Source of the DNA: Pseudobowmanella zhangzhouensis
GTDB taxonomy: Bacteria > Pseudomonadota > Gammaproteobacteria > Enterobacterales > Alteromonadaceae
DNA: 64,000 nt
Direction: 5' to 3'
Assembly (NCBI RefSeq): GCF_042662685.1
Contig: NZ_JBHSYO010000015.1
Span: forward strand, 124,001 to 188,000
Positions 33,447-41,728 of this stretch are shown here, in pieces; the stretch's first letter is position 1; each line of letters begins with the position of its first letter. The position numbers were made by a program, and so were the translations under genes. The notes beneath the pieces were generated by a model that was not told the origin of the DNA, did no database searches, and saw only the letters and a list, made by a program, of their open reading frames with translations.

Positions 33447-34415
33447 ATGCTAGAAGATAGTTTTGGTCGTCAGTTTCATTATTTACGTCTGTCAGTCACT
33501 GACCGCTGCAACTTTCGTTGTGTTTACTGCCTGCCTAATGGCAATACACCAAGCCTGCATCAGGATTTATCTCTGGCGGAAATTCATACGCTCGTCAGCG
33601 CCTTTGCCCGGTTAGGCACCCGCAAAGTACGTATCACAGGCGGTGAACCCGCACTGCGCAACGATTTGGCTGACATTATCGGCTTATGTCATCAGAGCAA
33701 GGGCATTGAGCAGGTTGCATTGACTACCAACGGCTTTAATCTGGCGAAAAACGTGCAACGTTTCCAGCAAGCAGGACTCAATGCGGTCAATATTAGTATT
33801 GATAGCCTCGATCCCCGTCAGTTTGGTGCTATTACCGGGCAGGATAAATTATCTCGCGTGTTGCAGGGCGTTGATGCCGCGATAGACGCCAGCATTAGCA
33901 ACATCAAAATCAATACGGTGATGCTGCGCCAGTTCCGCATGACAGACTGGCAACCGTTACTGCAATACATTCAAACCAAGCCGGTCACCTGGCGGTTTAT
34001 CGAGCTGATGCAAACCTCCGACAACCGCGCCTTTTTCGAAACACAACATCTAGGCGCGACCAGTCTGGTCGACCAACTTAGTCAACTCGGCTGGCAACCG
34101 CTTGATCGTGCAATCAATGCAGGCCCGGCCGAGGAATACACCCATCCTGACTATCTTGGCCGCATTGGCGTTATCCGCCCCTATCGACCGGGTTTCTGTG
34201 ACAGCTGTAATCGTCTGCGTGTTTCGTCTAATGGCCAGTTACATTTATGTCTGTTTGCCGAACGCGGAGTAGATTTGCGAGACGCGTTAAGAGCGGAAGA
34301 TACCGATGCCACCTGTGCACTGATCAAGCAGGCCATCAAAACCAAACCCGAAACCCACGCCCTGCATAGCGGACAAACTGGCGCCACGCGCCATTTTGCG
34401 ATGCTGGGTGGGTAA
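33447..34415 (+). CDS. moaA: GTP 3',8-cyclase MoaA
   Basis: A 322-residue radical SAM enzyme. DRCNFRCVYC is the CxxxCxxC cluster that binds the SAM-iron-sulfur centre, ITGGEPALR the SAM-binding GGE motif, and FCDSCNRLR with a later CLF hold the second, C-terminal cluster. The C-terminal GG that activates MoaA is present. It makes the first molybdopterin precursor from GTP with MoaC. It starts the moaABCDE operon. Confidence 0.96.
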   Translation: MLEDSFGRQFHYLRLSVTDRCNFRCVYCLPNGNTPSLHQDLSLAEIHTLVSAFARLGTRKVRITGGEPALRNDLADIIGLCHQSKGIEQVALTTNGFNLAKNVQRFQQAGLNAVNISIDSLDPRQFGAITGQDKLSRVLQGVDAAIDASISNIKINTVMLRQFRMTDWQPLLQYIQTKPVTWRFIELMQTSDNRAFFETQHLGATSLVDQLSQLGWQPLDRAINAGPAEEYTHPDYLGRIGVIRPYRPGFCDSCNRLRVSSNGQLHLCLFAERGVDLRDALRAEDTDATCALIKQAIKTKPETHALHSGQTGATRHFAMLGG

Positions 34416-34443
34416 CCTAATCAAACGACAAAACGAGAATAAT

Positions 34444-34965
34444 ATGAGTCACACCGAAAGCGCATTTGTGCCCCTTAATATCGCGATAATGACCATTTCA
34501 GATACCCGCACAGAGGACACCGATACGTCAGGACGTTATCTGGCCACCGCCGCCACCGATGCTGGCCATTTCGTGGTCGCCAAACATATCGTACCCGATG
34601 ATATCTACCAAATCCGCGCTTTGGCATCAGCACACATTGCCAGCCAGAATATCCAGGCGGTATTGATGACCGGCGGAACCGGTTTCGCCGGCCGCGACTC
34701 AACTCCGGAAGCAATGGCGCCATTATTCGATAAACAAGTGGAAGGCTTCGGTGAGTTATTCAGACAGGTGTCGGTGGATGACATTGGCTCTTCAACCATT
34801 CAGTCCCGCGCATTGGCCGGACTGGCTAACGGCACCATTATTTTTTGTATGCCTGGCAGCAGTGGCGCATGTAAAACTGCCTGGCAGCATATCATCGCCG
34901 AACAATTAGACGCGCGCCATCGGCCCTGTAACTTTGTTGCAAATCTGAAAAAGCCTGCCCAATGA
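34444..34965 (+). CDS. moaB: Molybdenum cofactor biosynthesis protein MoaB
   Basis: A 173-residue MoaB/Mog-type protein. IAIMTISDTRTEDTDTSG and VLMTGGTGFAGRDSTPEAM (with the TGGTG nucleotide-binding loop), followed by FCMPGSSGACKTAW, are characteristic. The family adenylates molybdopterin in some species; in E. coli MoaB is dispensable and Mog does this. No separate mog gene is in the island, so this protein may fill that role. ATG 34444 gives the usual length. Its stop overlaps moaC (ATGA). Confidence 0.92.
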   Translation: MSHTESAFVPLNIAIMTISDTRTEDTDTSGRYLATAATDAGHFVVAKHIVPDDIYQIRALASAHIASQNIQAVLMTGGTGFAGRDSTPEAMAPLFDKQVEGFGELFRQVSVDDIGSSTIQSRALAGLANGTIIFCMPGSSGACKTAWQHIIAEQLDARHRPCNFVANLKKPAQ

Positions 34966-35444
34966 GTACGTTTACCCATCTGGACCAACATGGTCAGGCC
35001 AATATGGTCGACATCAGTGATAAGCCGGCAAGCATACGCGAGGCCAGTGCGCGGGGCTTTGTGAAAATGCAGCCTGCGACACTACACATGATCGAACAAC
35101 AGCAATTAGCCAAAGGTGATGTGCTGACCACCGCGCGCATCGCCGGTATTCAGGCAGCCAAGCGATGTGGTGAGCTTATTCCTTTGTGTCATCCGCTGAT
35201 GCTGAGCAAAGTCGCCGTAAACTTTGAACTGGACCCAGCCAATCATAAGGTGTGGATTACGGCCAGCTGCAAATTAACCGGTAGCACCGGGGTGGAAATG
35301 GAAGCCCTTACCGCGGTTAGTGTGGCGGCGCTGACCTTATTCGACATGTGCAAAGCCGTCGACAAACACATGCAGATTGGCGGAATTGAAGTGATGAGCA
35401 AATCCGGCGGCAACCACGGTGAGTGGACACGTGATGCAGATTAA
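34962..35444 (+). CDS. moaC: Cyclic pyranopterin monophosphate synthase MoaC
   Basis: A 160-residue enzyme that converts the MoaA product to cPMP. MVDISDKPASIREASARG, CGELIPLCHPLMLSKV and GVEMEALTAVSVAALTLFDM are family-defining segments, and KAVDKHM holds the catalytic lysine. It overlaps moaB by 4 bases and moaD by 11, so it is translationally coupled to both. Confidence 0.96.
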   Translation: MSTFTHLDQHGQANMVDISDKPASIREASARGFVKMQPATLHMIEQQQLAKGDVLTTARIAGIQAAKRCGELIPLCHPLMLSKVAVNFELDPANHKVWITASCKLTGSTGVEMEALTAVSVAALTLFDMCKAVDKHMQIGGIEVMSKSGGNHGEWTRDAD

Positions 35445-35682
35445 TATCCGCTTTTTCGCTTTGCTGCGTGAACAACTGGGCTGTGAACATATCGAATTTG
35501 ACTATCAGGGTGAGCGTACGATTGCTGCCCTGCGCCACACTCTCGCTGCCCACGGCGACGCCTGGTTGGCATTAATCAATGGCAACACTCTGGCGGCTAT
35601 CAATCACACCCTTTGTCAGGATCACGCAATCATCTCAGAGGGCGATGAAGTCGCGTTTTTTCCACCTGTGACAGGGGGTTAA
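35434..35682 (+). CDS. moaD: Molybdopterin synthase small subunit MoaD
   Basis: An 82-residue ubiquitin-like protein ending FFPPVTGG, with the C-terminal double glycine that MoeB activates for sulfur transfer. ATG 35434 lies inside the end of moaC; a GTG 15 bases upstream is less likely. It forms molybdopterin synthase with MoaE, encoded directly downstream. Confidence 0.93.
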   Translation: MQINIRFFALLREQLGCEHIEFDYQGERTIAALRHTLAAHGDAWLALINGNTLAAINHTLCQDHAIISEGDEVAFFPPVTGG

Positions 35683-35683
35683 G

Positions 35684-36142
35684 TTGATCTTGATTCAAAC
35701 AGAAGATTTCGATGTCGGTGAGGAATACCGAGCACTGCAGCAGGCCAGCCCGGGTTGCGGTGCAATCGTCACGTTTAGCGGTATCGTGCGCGACATGGCA
35801 GGCCAGCAACGGGTCGATGCGCTAGTGATTGAACACTATCCGGGCATGACAGAAAAGTCACTGCAAAGCTTATGTGAACAGGCCCATCAACGCTGGACGT
35901 TAGGCAATATCCGCATTGTTCACCGAATAGGACAGCTAGCTGCAGACGCGCAGATTGTGTTTGTGGGTGTCAGCAGTCAGCATCGGGCGGAAGCATTCGC
36001 CGCCTGTGAGTTTCTGATGGATAACCTGAAAACCACCGCGCCCCTTTGGAAAAAACAGCTTAGTGGTGACACACAGCATTGGCTGGAAGCGAAATCCAGC
36101 GACGACATTGCCGCCAGCCGCTGGCATAAACAGGCTAAATAG
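35684..36142 (+). CDS. moaE: Molybdopterin synthase catalytic subunit MoaE
   Basis: A 152-residue protein. GAIVTFSGIVRDMAG, IEHYPGMTEKSL, RIVHRIGQLA and APLWKKQ, with the catalytic lysines, are typical of MoaE. The TTG at 35684 follows AGGGGG and lies 1 base after the moaD stop. It adds the dithiolene sulfurs to cPMP using MoaD thiocarboxylate. Its last 8 bases overlap the end of the convergent moeA gene. Confidence 0.94.
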   Translation: MILIQTEDFDVGEEYRALQQASPGCGAIVTFSGIVRDMAGQQRVDALVIEHYPGMTEKSLQSLCEQAHQRWTLGNIRIVHRIGQLAADAQIVFVGVSSQHRAEAFAACEFLMDNLKTTAPLWKKQLSGDTQHWLEAKSSDDIAASRWHKQAK

Positions 36143-37376
36143 CCCGCAGATATGCATCGAACGGTTCAATCCATACCGTTTCACCAGCCGCCACATTGCC
36201 CCGCTCACGCTCTAACACGATAAAGCAGTTAGCGCGGCTAATGGACGACAGTACCCCCGAGCTTTGATTGGGCAACGCCGTTACCTGCCATTCACCATTC
36301 GGGTCCTGGGTACAAATGCCACGCTGAAAATCCGTCCTTCCCGGTTGCTTCTTCAGCCCTGCAGAGGCAGTAGCTTTTAATCGCATGGGCAACTGTTGTT
36401 GTTGGCCGCTCATGCGACGCAGCGACGGCAATACCAACTGGTAAAAGGTCACCATGGCAGACACCGGGTTACCCGGCAGCCCAAAGAACAGGCTTTGCGG
36501 CAAACGCCCGAACAGCATTGGCTTGCCGGGTTTAATCGCCAGCTTCCAGCTATCGATATCACCCAACTCTGCGAGAATTTGCCCCACAAAATCCGCTTCA
36601 CCGACCGACACCCCACCGGAGGTGATGATCACATCGGCGTCAGCATCGGCGCGCAATAACGCGTTACGAATCGCTGCAGGATCATCGGCAATCAATCCCA
36701 AATCCAGTACCTCGAAGCCAGCTTGCTGCAACAACGCGCGCAGCGCCGGGCGGTTGGTATCATAGATGCAACCATCGGGCAGGCTTTGGCCCGGTAAGCG
36801 CAATTCATCACCGGTTGAAAACAGTGCCACAGTCGGGGTGCGCCACACAGTTACCGTCTCAATGCCAATAGAGGTCAGTAAGCCAATATCGATGGCGCTT
36901 AGCTTATGCCCAGCCGGCAGAACCACCTGACCACAGCTAATATCGTCACCGGCGCGACGTACAAACTGCCCGGCCGTCGCCGCCTGTTGAAATTGCACAG
37001 ACTCACCCGTGCGCGCAGCCTGCTCCTGCATCACCACCGCATCGGCACCCGCTGGCATTTTAGCGCCTGTGGTAATACGGATACATTCACCCGCGCTGAC
37101 ACACAAATCGCTGGGTTGTCCGGCTAACGCTTTGCCAATCAAGCGTAATGATGCCCCCGACACCACATCGGTGGCACGAACGGCATAACCATCCATTGCC
37201 GAATTATCAAAGCCAGGTACGTTGATAGGGGAGTTTACCGGTGTTGCCAGTACTCTGCCCACTGCCTCCCCGAGTGCAATCTCGATGAACGCATTTGGCA
37301 GCGAAACCAGATTATCCAGGCGCTGTTTAGCCACCTCCAGAGACAATAGTCCATTGGCATCACACGCTGCTGTCAT
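36135..37376 (-). CDS. moeA: Molybdopterin molybdotransferase MoeA
   Basis: A 413-residue enzyme that inserts molybdate into adenylated molybdopterin. NVPGFDNSAMDGYA, RITTGAKMPAGADAVVMQE, ALFSTGDEL, TSGGVSVGEAD and FGLPGNPVSAMVTF are standard MoeA motifs. It stands alone on the minus strand and shares 8 bases with the end of moaE. No mobA or mobB is in the window, so these must lie elsewhere. Confidence 0.95.
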   Translation of the reverse strand: MTAACDANGLLSLEVAKQRLDNLVSLPNAFIEIALGEAVGRVLATPVNSPINVPGFDNSAMDGYAVRATDVVSGASLRLIGKALAGQPSDLCVSAGECIRITTGAKMPAGADAVVMQEQAARTGESVQFQQAATAGQFVRRAGDDISCGQVVLPAGHKLSAIDIGLLTSIGIETVTVWRTPTVALFSTGDELRLPGQSLPDGCIYDTNRPALRALLQQAGFEVLDLGLIADDPAAIRNALLRADADADVIITSGGVSVGEADFVGQILAELGDIDSWKLAIKPGKPMLFGRLPQSLFFGLPGNPVSAMVTFYQLVLPSLRRMSGQQQQLPMRLKATASAGLKKQPGRTDFQRGICTQDPNGEWQVTALPNQSSGVLSSISRANCFIVLERERGNVAAGETVWIEPFDAYLRAI

Positions 37377-37434
37377 TTTCGACTCTCCGCAATTCCGTCT
37401 CTATCGTGAGCATACACACCGACAAATAGCACTA

Positions 37435-37461
37435 CAAAAAAGGGCATCGTTAAGATGCCCT
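37435..37461 (-). terminator. Rho-independent terminator of glmS
   Basis: On the minus strand an 8-bp stem (AGGGCATC/GATGCCCT) with a 5-base loop is followed by a U-run. It starts 9 bases after the glmS stop codon. Confidence 0.9.
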
Positions 37462-37469
37462 GTTGCGTT

Positions 37470-39302
37470 TTATTCTACCGTCACGGATTTGGCCAGATTT
37501 CTCGGCTGATCCACATCGGTGCCTTTAATCACCGCTACATAATAGGACAGTAGCTGCAATGGCAGGGTATAAATCACCGGTGCAATCATATCATCCACAT
37601 GCGGTACGTTAATCACACGCATGGTGTCATCGCTGACGAAGTTGGCATCACGATCGGCGAACACATACATGATACCGCCACGGGCGCGCACTTCTTCCAC
37701 GTTAGACTTGAGTTTTTCCAACAACTCATTGTTTGGTGCGACCACAATGACCGGCATTTCATCATCGATCAATGCCAACGGTCCGTGCTTCAACTCGCCC
37801 GACGCATAGGCTTCGGCGTGAATATAAGAAATTTCTTTGAGCTTCAGCGCACCTTCCATCGCAATCGGATATTGGTCGCCTCGACCAAGGAACAACGCAT
37901 GGTGTTTATCTGCAAACTCTTCCGCCAGGCCTTCAATCTCATTGCTCAGAGATAATGTCTCTTCCAGCTTGGCAGGCAGTGCATGCAGTGCTTTTACCGC
38001 AGCATCGCGGGTAGCATCGCTCATGCCGTTAGCCTGACCTAACGCCATCGTCAGCATCAATAAGCCGGTTAACTGGGTGGTAAAGGCTTTGGTCGATGCC
38101 ACACCGATTTCCGCACCTGCCATGGTCATAAATGCCAGATCTGATTCACGTACCAGCGAAGAACCCGGGACGTTACAGATCGTCAGGCTGGCCATATAGC
38201 CTTGCTCTTTAGCCAGGCGCAAGGCCGCCAGCGTATCGGCAGTTTCACCCGATTGAGAAATCGTTACCAGCAGGCTGTTTGGGTGTACAAACGACTTGCG
38301 ATAGCGGAATTCGGAGGCAATCTCAACGTTACAGGATACATTGGCATACTGTTCCAGCCAGTAACGCGCAACCATGCCAGAGTGATAACTGGTACCACAG
38401 GCAATAATCTGCACGTGTTTGACCTTAGCGAGGATTTCATCCGCATTGGGACCAAAAATATCTGTGTTCAGACCGGTGTCGGTTAAACGCCCTTGCAGCG
38501 TATTGCGCACCACTACTGGCTGCTCGTGAATCTCTTTGAGCATATAGTGACGGTAACCCGCTTTATCACCGGCGTCGTGCTGGATGTTTGACTCGATCAC
38601 TTCACGCTGGACTGCATTACCGTCTTTATCGAACACCGATACGGTGGTTCGGGTGATTTCTGCAACGTCGCCCTCTTCGAGGAAAATGAAACGACGCGTC
38701 ACAGGTAACAGCGCTAACTGGTCGGACGCAATAAAGTTTTCACCAATGCCCAGTCCAATAACCAATGGCGAACCTGAACGAGCCACCACTACACGCTCCG
38801 GATCCTGCTTGTCCATTACCACAGTGCCATACGCGCCGTGGAAGGTTTTCACCGCTTCCTGTACCGCCGCCAGCAAGCTATGGCCTTTGTTAAGCATGCT
38901 ATCTACCTGGTGGGCAATGGATTCGGTATCAGTATCTGAACTAAAGGTGTAACCCGCTTCGCGCTGTGTAGCTCTAAGGGACTGATAATTCTCGATAATA
39001 CCGTTGTGTACTACGGCTACGCGTTCACCAGAAAAGTGTGGATGCGCGTTAGCTTCCGTCACCCCACCGTGGGTTGCCCAACGGGTATGGGCAATGCCGA
39101 CACTGCCACGTACCGGGTTTTGCGCAATGGCATCGGCCAGCTCCTGAACTTTACCGGTACGACGCACGCGGATCAGCTCCTGCTGATCGTTCAGCAATGC
39201 TACGCCGGCTGAGTCATAGCCGCGATATTCCAGACGGCGCAAGCCCTCTAAAAGGATTTCTACTACGTTGCGCTCAGCGACCGCACCTACGATTCCACAC
39301 AT
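37470..39302 (-). CDS. glmS: Glucosamine-fructose-6-phosphate aminotransferase GlmS
   Basis: A 610-residue enzyme that makes glucosamine-6-phosphate from fructose-6-phosphate and glutamine. MCGIVGAV starts with the catalytic Cys2 of the glutaminase domain. HTRWATHGGVTEANAHPH follows, and the two SIS domains carry CGTSYHSG, SQSGETADTLAAL and EGALKLKEISYIHAEAY; the C-terminus is NLAKSVTVE. GGAGTAA before the ATG overlaps the end of the DeoR-type gene 4 bases upstream, so the two are co-transcribed. The product feeds UDP-GlcNAc for peptidoglycan and the EPS. Confidence 0.98.
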   Translation of the reverse strand: MCGIVGAVAERNVVEILLEGLRRLEYRGYDSAGVALLNDQQELIRVRRTGKVQELADAIAQNPVRGSVGIAHTRWATHGGVTEANAHPHFSGERVAVVHNGIIENYQSLRATQREAGYTFSSDTDTESIAHQVDSMLNKGHSLLAAVQEAVKTFHGAYGTVVMDKQDPERVVVARSGSPLVIGLGIGENFIASDQLALLPVTRRFIFLEEGDVAEITRTTVSVFDKDGNAVQREVIESNIQHDAGDKAGYRHYMLKEIHEQPVVVRNTLQGRLTDTGLNTDIFGPNADEILAKVKHVQIIACGTSYHSGMVARYWLEQYANVSCNVEIASEFRYRKSFVHPNSLLVTISQSGETADTLAALRLAKEQGYMASLTICNVPGSSLVRESDLAFMTMAGAEIGVASTKAFTTQLTGLLMLTMALGQANGMSDATRDAAVKALHALPAKLEETLSLSNEIEGLAEEFADKHHALFLGRGDQYPIAMEGALKLKEISYIHAEAYASGELKHGPLALIDDEMPVIVVAPNNELLEKLKSNVEEVRARGGIMYVFADRDANFVSDDTMRVINVPHVDDMIAPVIYTLPLQLLSYYVAVIKGTDVDQPRNLAKSVTVE

Positions 39303-39306
39303 AACA

Positions 39307-40092
39307 TTACTCCGTTTCTTTGCCAGAGTGGTTGGCGCACAGCACCGTCACTCGTTTAGATTCAATACTTTGTTTCGCAACTGGCGACAATTGAGAATCT
39401 GTCACCAGCACATCGATATGGTTCCAGCCCAATTCCAGATTGGGCATTTTTTTATCCAGCTTATCGCTGCCAGCCATCACCACCACTTTACTGGCCACAT
39501 CCGCCATCACCCGGGTCAGACCAAACAGTTCATTATAAGTGGTGGTACCGCGTTCGGTATCGATACCCGAAGCACCGACAAACGCCAGATCAAAATCGTA
39601 CTCACGTAAAACACGCTCAGCCATTTTGCCTTGCAGCGAGCGGGACGTGGCATCCCATGTGCCACCTGTCATCAGTACCGTTGGTTCAGATTCCAACTCC
39701 ACCAGTTTACTGGCCGCCTGTGGGGAGTTGGTCATAATGACCAGCCCTCTGCGCTTTGCCAGCAAGGGTATTAGGGCGCCAACGGTGCTACCACCATCGA
39801 GTACAATCCGTGCGCCATCAGGTATTAACTCCAACGCACACAGTGCAATTTCATTCTTTCGGTTCGGAACTTCATGGTCCGCTACGTCGACGGGTGCAAT
39901 GTTGCTACCTTCGACCAACTGAGCACCACCATAGCGACGCACCAGCAAGCCCTGCTTTTCCAGTACATTGAGATCCTTGCGCACAGTAACTTCAGAGGTT
40001 CGCATCGCTTGGGCGAGCGAATCCACTGACACCTGATGTTCAGACTGGAGCTTAGCGAGAATAAATTGGTGGCGTTTGGTAGCGTCTCTCAT
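39307..40092 (-). CDS. DeoR/GlpR family regulator linked to glmS
   Basis: A 261-residue repressor-type protein. The N-terminal winged helix contains SVDSLAQAMRTSEVTVRKDLNVLEKQGL and the C-terminal sugar-phosphate sensor domain has IVLDGGSTVGALIPLL and AFVGASGIDTERG. I chose the ATG at 40092 because it gives the family length; an open frame to 40203 crosses a terminator and operator-like repeats and is not likely coding. Four bases from glmS, it probably controls hexosamine synthesis in response to a sugar phosphate such as GlcN6P. This is inference. Confidence 0.88.
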   Translation of the reverse strand: MRDATKRHQFILAKLQSEHQVSVDSLAQAMRTSEVTVRKDLNVLEKQGLLVRRYGGAQLVEGSNIAPVDVADHEVPNRKNEIALCALELIPDGARIVLDGGSTVGALIPLLAKRRGLVIMTNSPQAASKLVELESEPTVLMTGGTWDATSRSLQGKMAERVLREYDFDLAFVGASGIDTERGTTTYNELFGLTRVMADVASKVVVMAGSDKLDKKMPNLELGWNHIDVLVTDSQLSPVAKQSIESKRVTVLCANHSGKETE

Positions 40093-40107
40093 TTCGTTTT
40101 GAAACTT

Positions 40108-40124
40108 AACTTCGTTTCGAAGTT
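40108..40124. promoter_or_regulatory. Operator-like palindrome upstream of the DeoR-type gene
   Basis: AACTTCG-TTT-CGAAGTT is a perfect 7-3-7 palindrome 16 bases upstream of the regulator start. A related TTTCGTTTTGAAA overlaps the start codon (40092-40104), and TTCGAAATTCGA lies further upstream (near 40155). DeoR-family sites often contain TTCG/CGAA half-sites, so this is a probable autoregulatory operator that also controls glmS. Confidence 0.6.
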
Positions 40125-40189
40125 TCATTTTCCTGCACACAGCTTTCGTAAGCAATCTTTTTATTCGAAATTCGAGTGAAATTCCAACA

Positions 40190-40217
40190 AAAAAGCCATA
40201 CATAGGTATGGCTTTTT
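40190..40217 (-). terminator. Rho-independent terminator of glmU
   Basis: A perfect 12-bp stem (AAAAAGCCATAC/GTATGGCTTTTT) with an ATAG loop lies 18 bases after the glmU stop. It separates glmU from the regulator-glmS unit. Confidence 0.9.
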
Positions 40218-40234
40218 ATACTTCAAATTGACAT

Positions 40235-41596
40235 TTAGTTTCGTTTTTTCGGTCGCTGCCAACCATCAATGTTGCGCTGCTTACCCCGTGCCACCGCTAG
40301 TTGACCGTCCGCGACACTACTGGTGACCACAGAGCCAGCCCCTACCGTTGCCATGGCGCCGATGGATACAGGTGCCACCAACGAAGAATTAGAGCCAATA
40401 AAGGCACCATCACCGATTTCGGTTTTTGATTTGTTTACACCATCGTAGTTACACGTAATCGTGCCTGCACCGATATTTGCGCCCTCACCAACTACAGCAT
40501 CGCCAAGGTAAGTTAAATGATTGGCTTTGGAGCCCTTACCTAATACAGATTTCTTCATTTCAACGAAATTACCGACCTTGGCTTTGTCATGCAGCACTGC
40601 GCCGGGGCGTAAGCGCGCAAACGGGCCAACATTGCACTGTGCTGCCACATTCGCATCTTCGATGATGCTATTGGCTTCAATCACACTACCATCGCCAATC
40701 ACCGCGTTTTTCAGTACACAATTGGGTCCAATCACCACATTGTTACCCAGGCTTACTTTACCCTCGATAATCACGTTGATATCGATAACCACGTCTTCGC
40801 CATGGGTTAATTCACCACGCAAATCGAAACGAGCTGGGTCGCGCAACGTCACCCCTGCCAGCAATAAATCCTGTGCATGCTCTATCTGATAAGCACGCTC
40901 TAAGCGACTCAGCTGCAGACGGTTGTTAACGCCTTCCACTTCAATCGCACTGCTGGGATGCGCAGCCTTAATGGTTTTGCCCTGTTCGGCAGCCATACCA
41001 ATTACATCCGTCAGGTAGTATTCGCCTTGCGCGTTATTATTCGATAAGCCCGATAACCAGGCTTTCAGATCGCGCCCAGCCATAATCATCATGCCGGTAT
41101 TAATCTCGCGAATTTGACGCTGCGCATCGGTTGCATCTTTATGTTCAACAATCGCGGTAATGTTATCGCCGTCACGAATAATGCGCCCCATACCCGTTGG
41201 ATCATCCAACTCGACAGTCAGCAACGCGATATCCGCTTGTTGTTTCACTTTTAATAATTGTTCTAACGTTTCGCGCTTAATCAATGGTGCGTCGCCGACC
41301 AAAATCAACACGTCTTCATCGTCACCGATAGCCGGGACAGCTTGCTGCACCGCATGGCCCGTTCCCAGTTGCTCTGCCTGCAGGCACCAATTGAGATCAT
41401 TGTGTGCCAACGCTGCTTTCAGCTGGTCGGCACCATGGCCATAAACCAGATGAATATTATCCGCACCCAGTTGCTGTACTGTGTCGATAATATGCTGAAC
41501 CATCGGCTTGCCTGCCAGGGGATGTAATACCTTTGGCAGCGCTGAACGCATGCGGGTGCCTTTACCGGCTGCCAGAATCACAACTGAAAACGCCAT
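40235..41596 (-). CDS. glmU: Bifunctional UDP-GlcNAc pyrophosphorylase/GlcN-1-P acetyltransferase GlmU
   Basis: A 453-residue enzyme. The N-terminal uridyltransferase domain has LAAGKGTRMRSALPKVLHP and GDAPLI. The C-terminal left-handed beta-helix has GPFARLRPGA, KVGNFVEMKKS, and GAGTITCNYDG with FIGSNSSLVAPV. It makes UDP-GlcNAc, the precursor for peptidoglycan, LPS and probably the EPS via TviB. The product length equals the family norm. It reads divergently from the GGDEF gene. Confidence 0.98.
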   Translation of the reverse strand: MAFSVVILAAGKGTRMRSALPKVLHPLAGKPMVQHIIDTVQQLGADNIHLVYGHGADQLKAALAHNDLNWCLQAEQLGTGHAVQQAVPAIGDDEDVLILVGDAPLIKRETLEQLLKVKQQADIALLTVELDDPTGMGRIIRDGDNITAIVEHKDATDAQRQIREINTGMMIMAGRDLKAWLSGLSNNNAQGEYYLTDVIGMAAEQGKTIKAAHPSSAIEVEGVNNRLQLSRLERAYQIEHAQDLLLAGVTLRDPARFDLRGELTHGEDVVIDINVIIEGKVSLGNNVVIGPNCVLKNAVIGDGSVIEANSIIEDANVAAQCNVGPFARLRPGAVLHDKAKVGNFVEMKKSVLGKGSKANHLTYLGDAVVGEGANIGAGTITCNYDGVNKSKTEIGDGAFIGSNSSLVAPVSIGAMATVGAGSVVTSSVADGQLAVARGKQRNIDGWQRPKKRN

Positions 41597-41728
41597 ATCA
41601 AATCCTTAATTCCTTCACTCTGGGTATGTTATCAATTTCTGGCGTGGATGCAGCCAGAATATTTTGGAAATGCCGATGCCTGTGGCACACTCTGTTGGAA
41701 TTTTAATCAGGAAGGATTCGAGGGACGC

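Noticed and set aside
40093..40203. An N-terminal extension of the DeoR-type regulator to 40203
   Set aside because: The extension crosses the glmU terminator and the palindromic operator and makes the protein longer than the family norm. The ATG at 40092 starts a normal DeoR domain.
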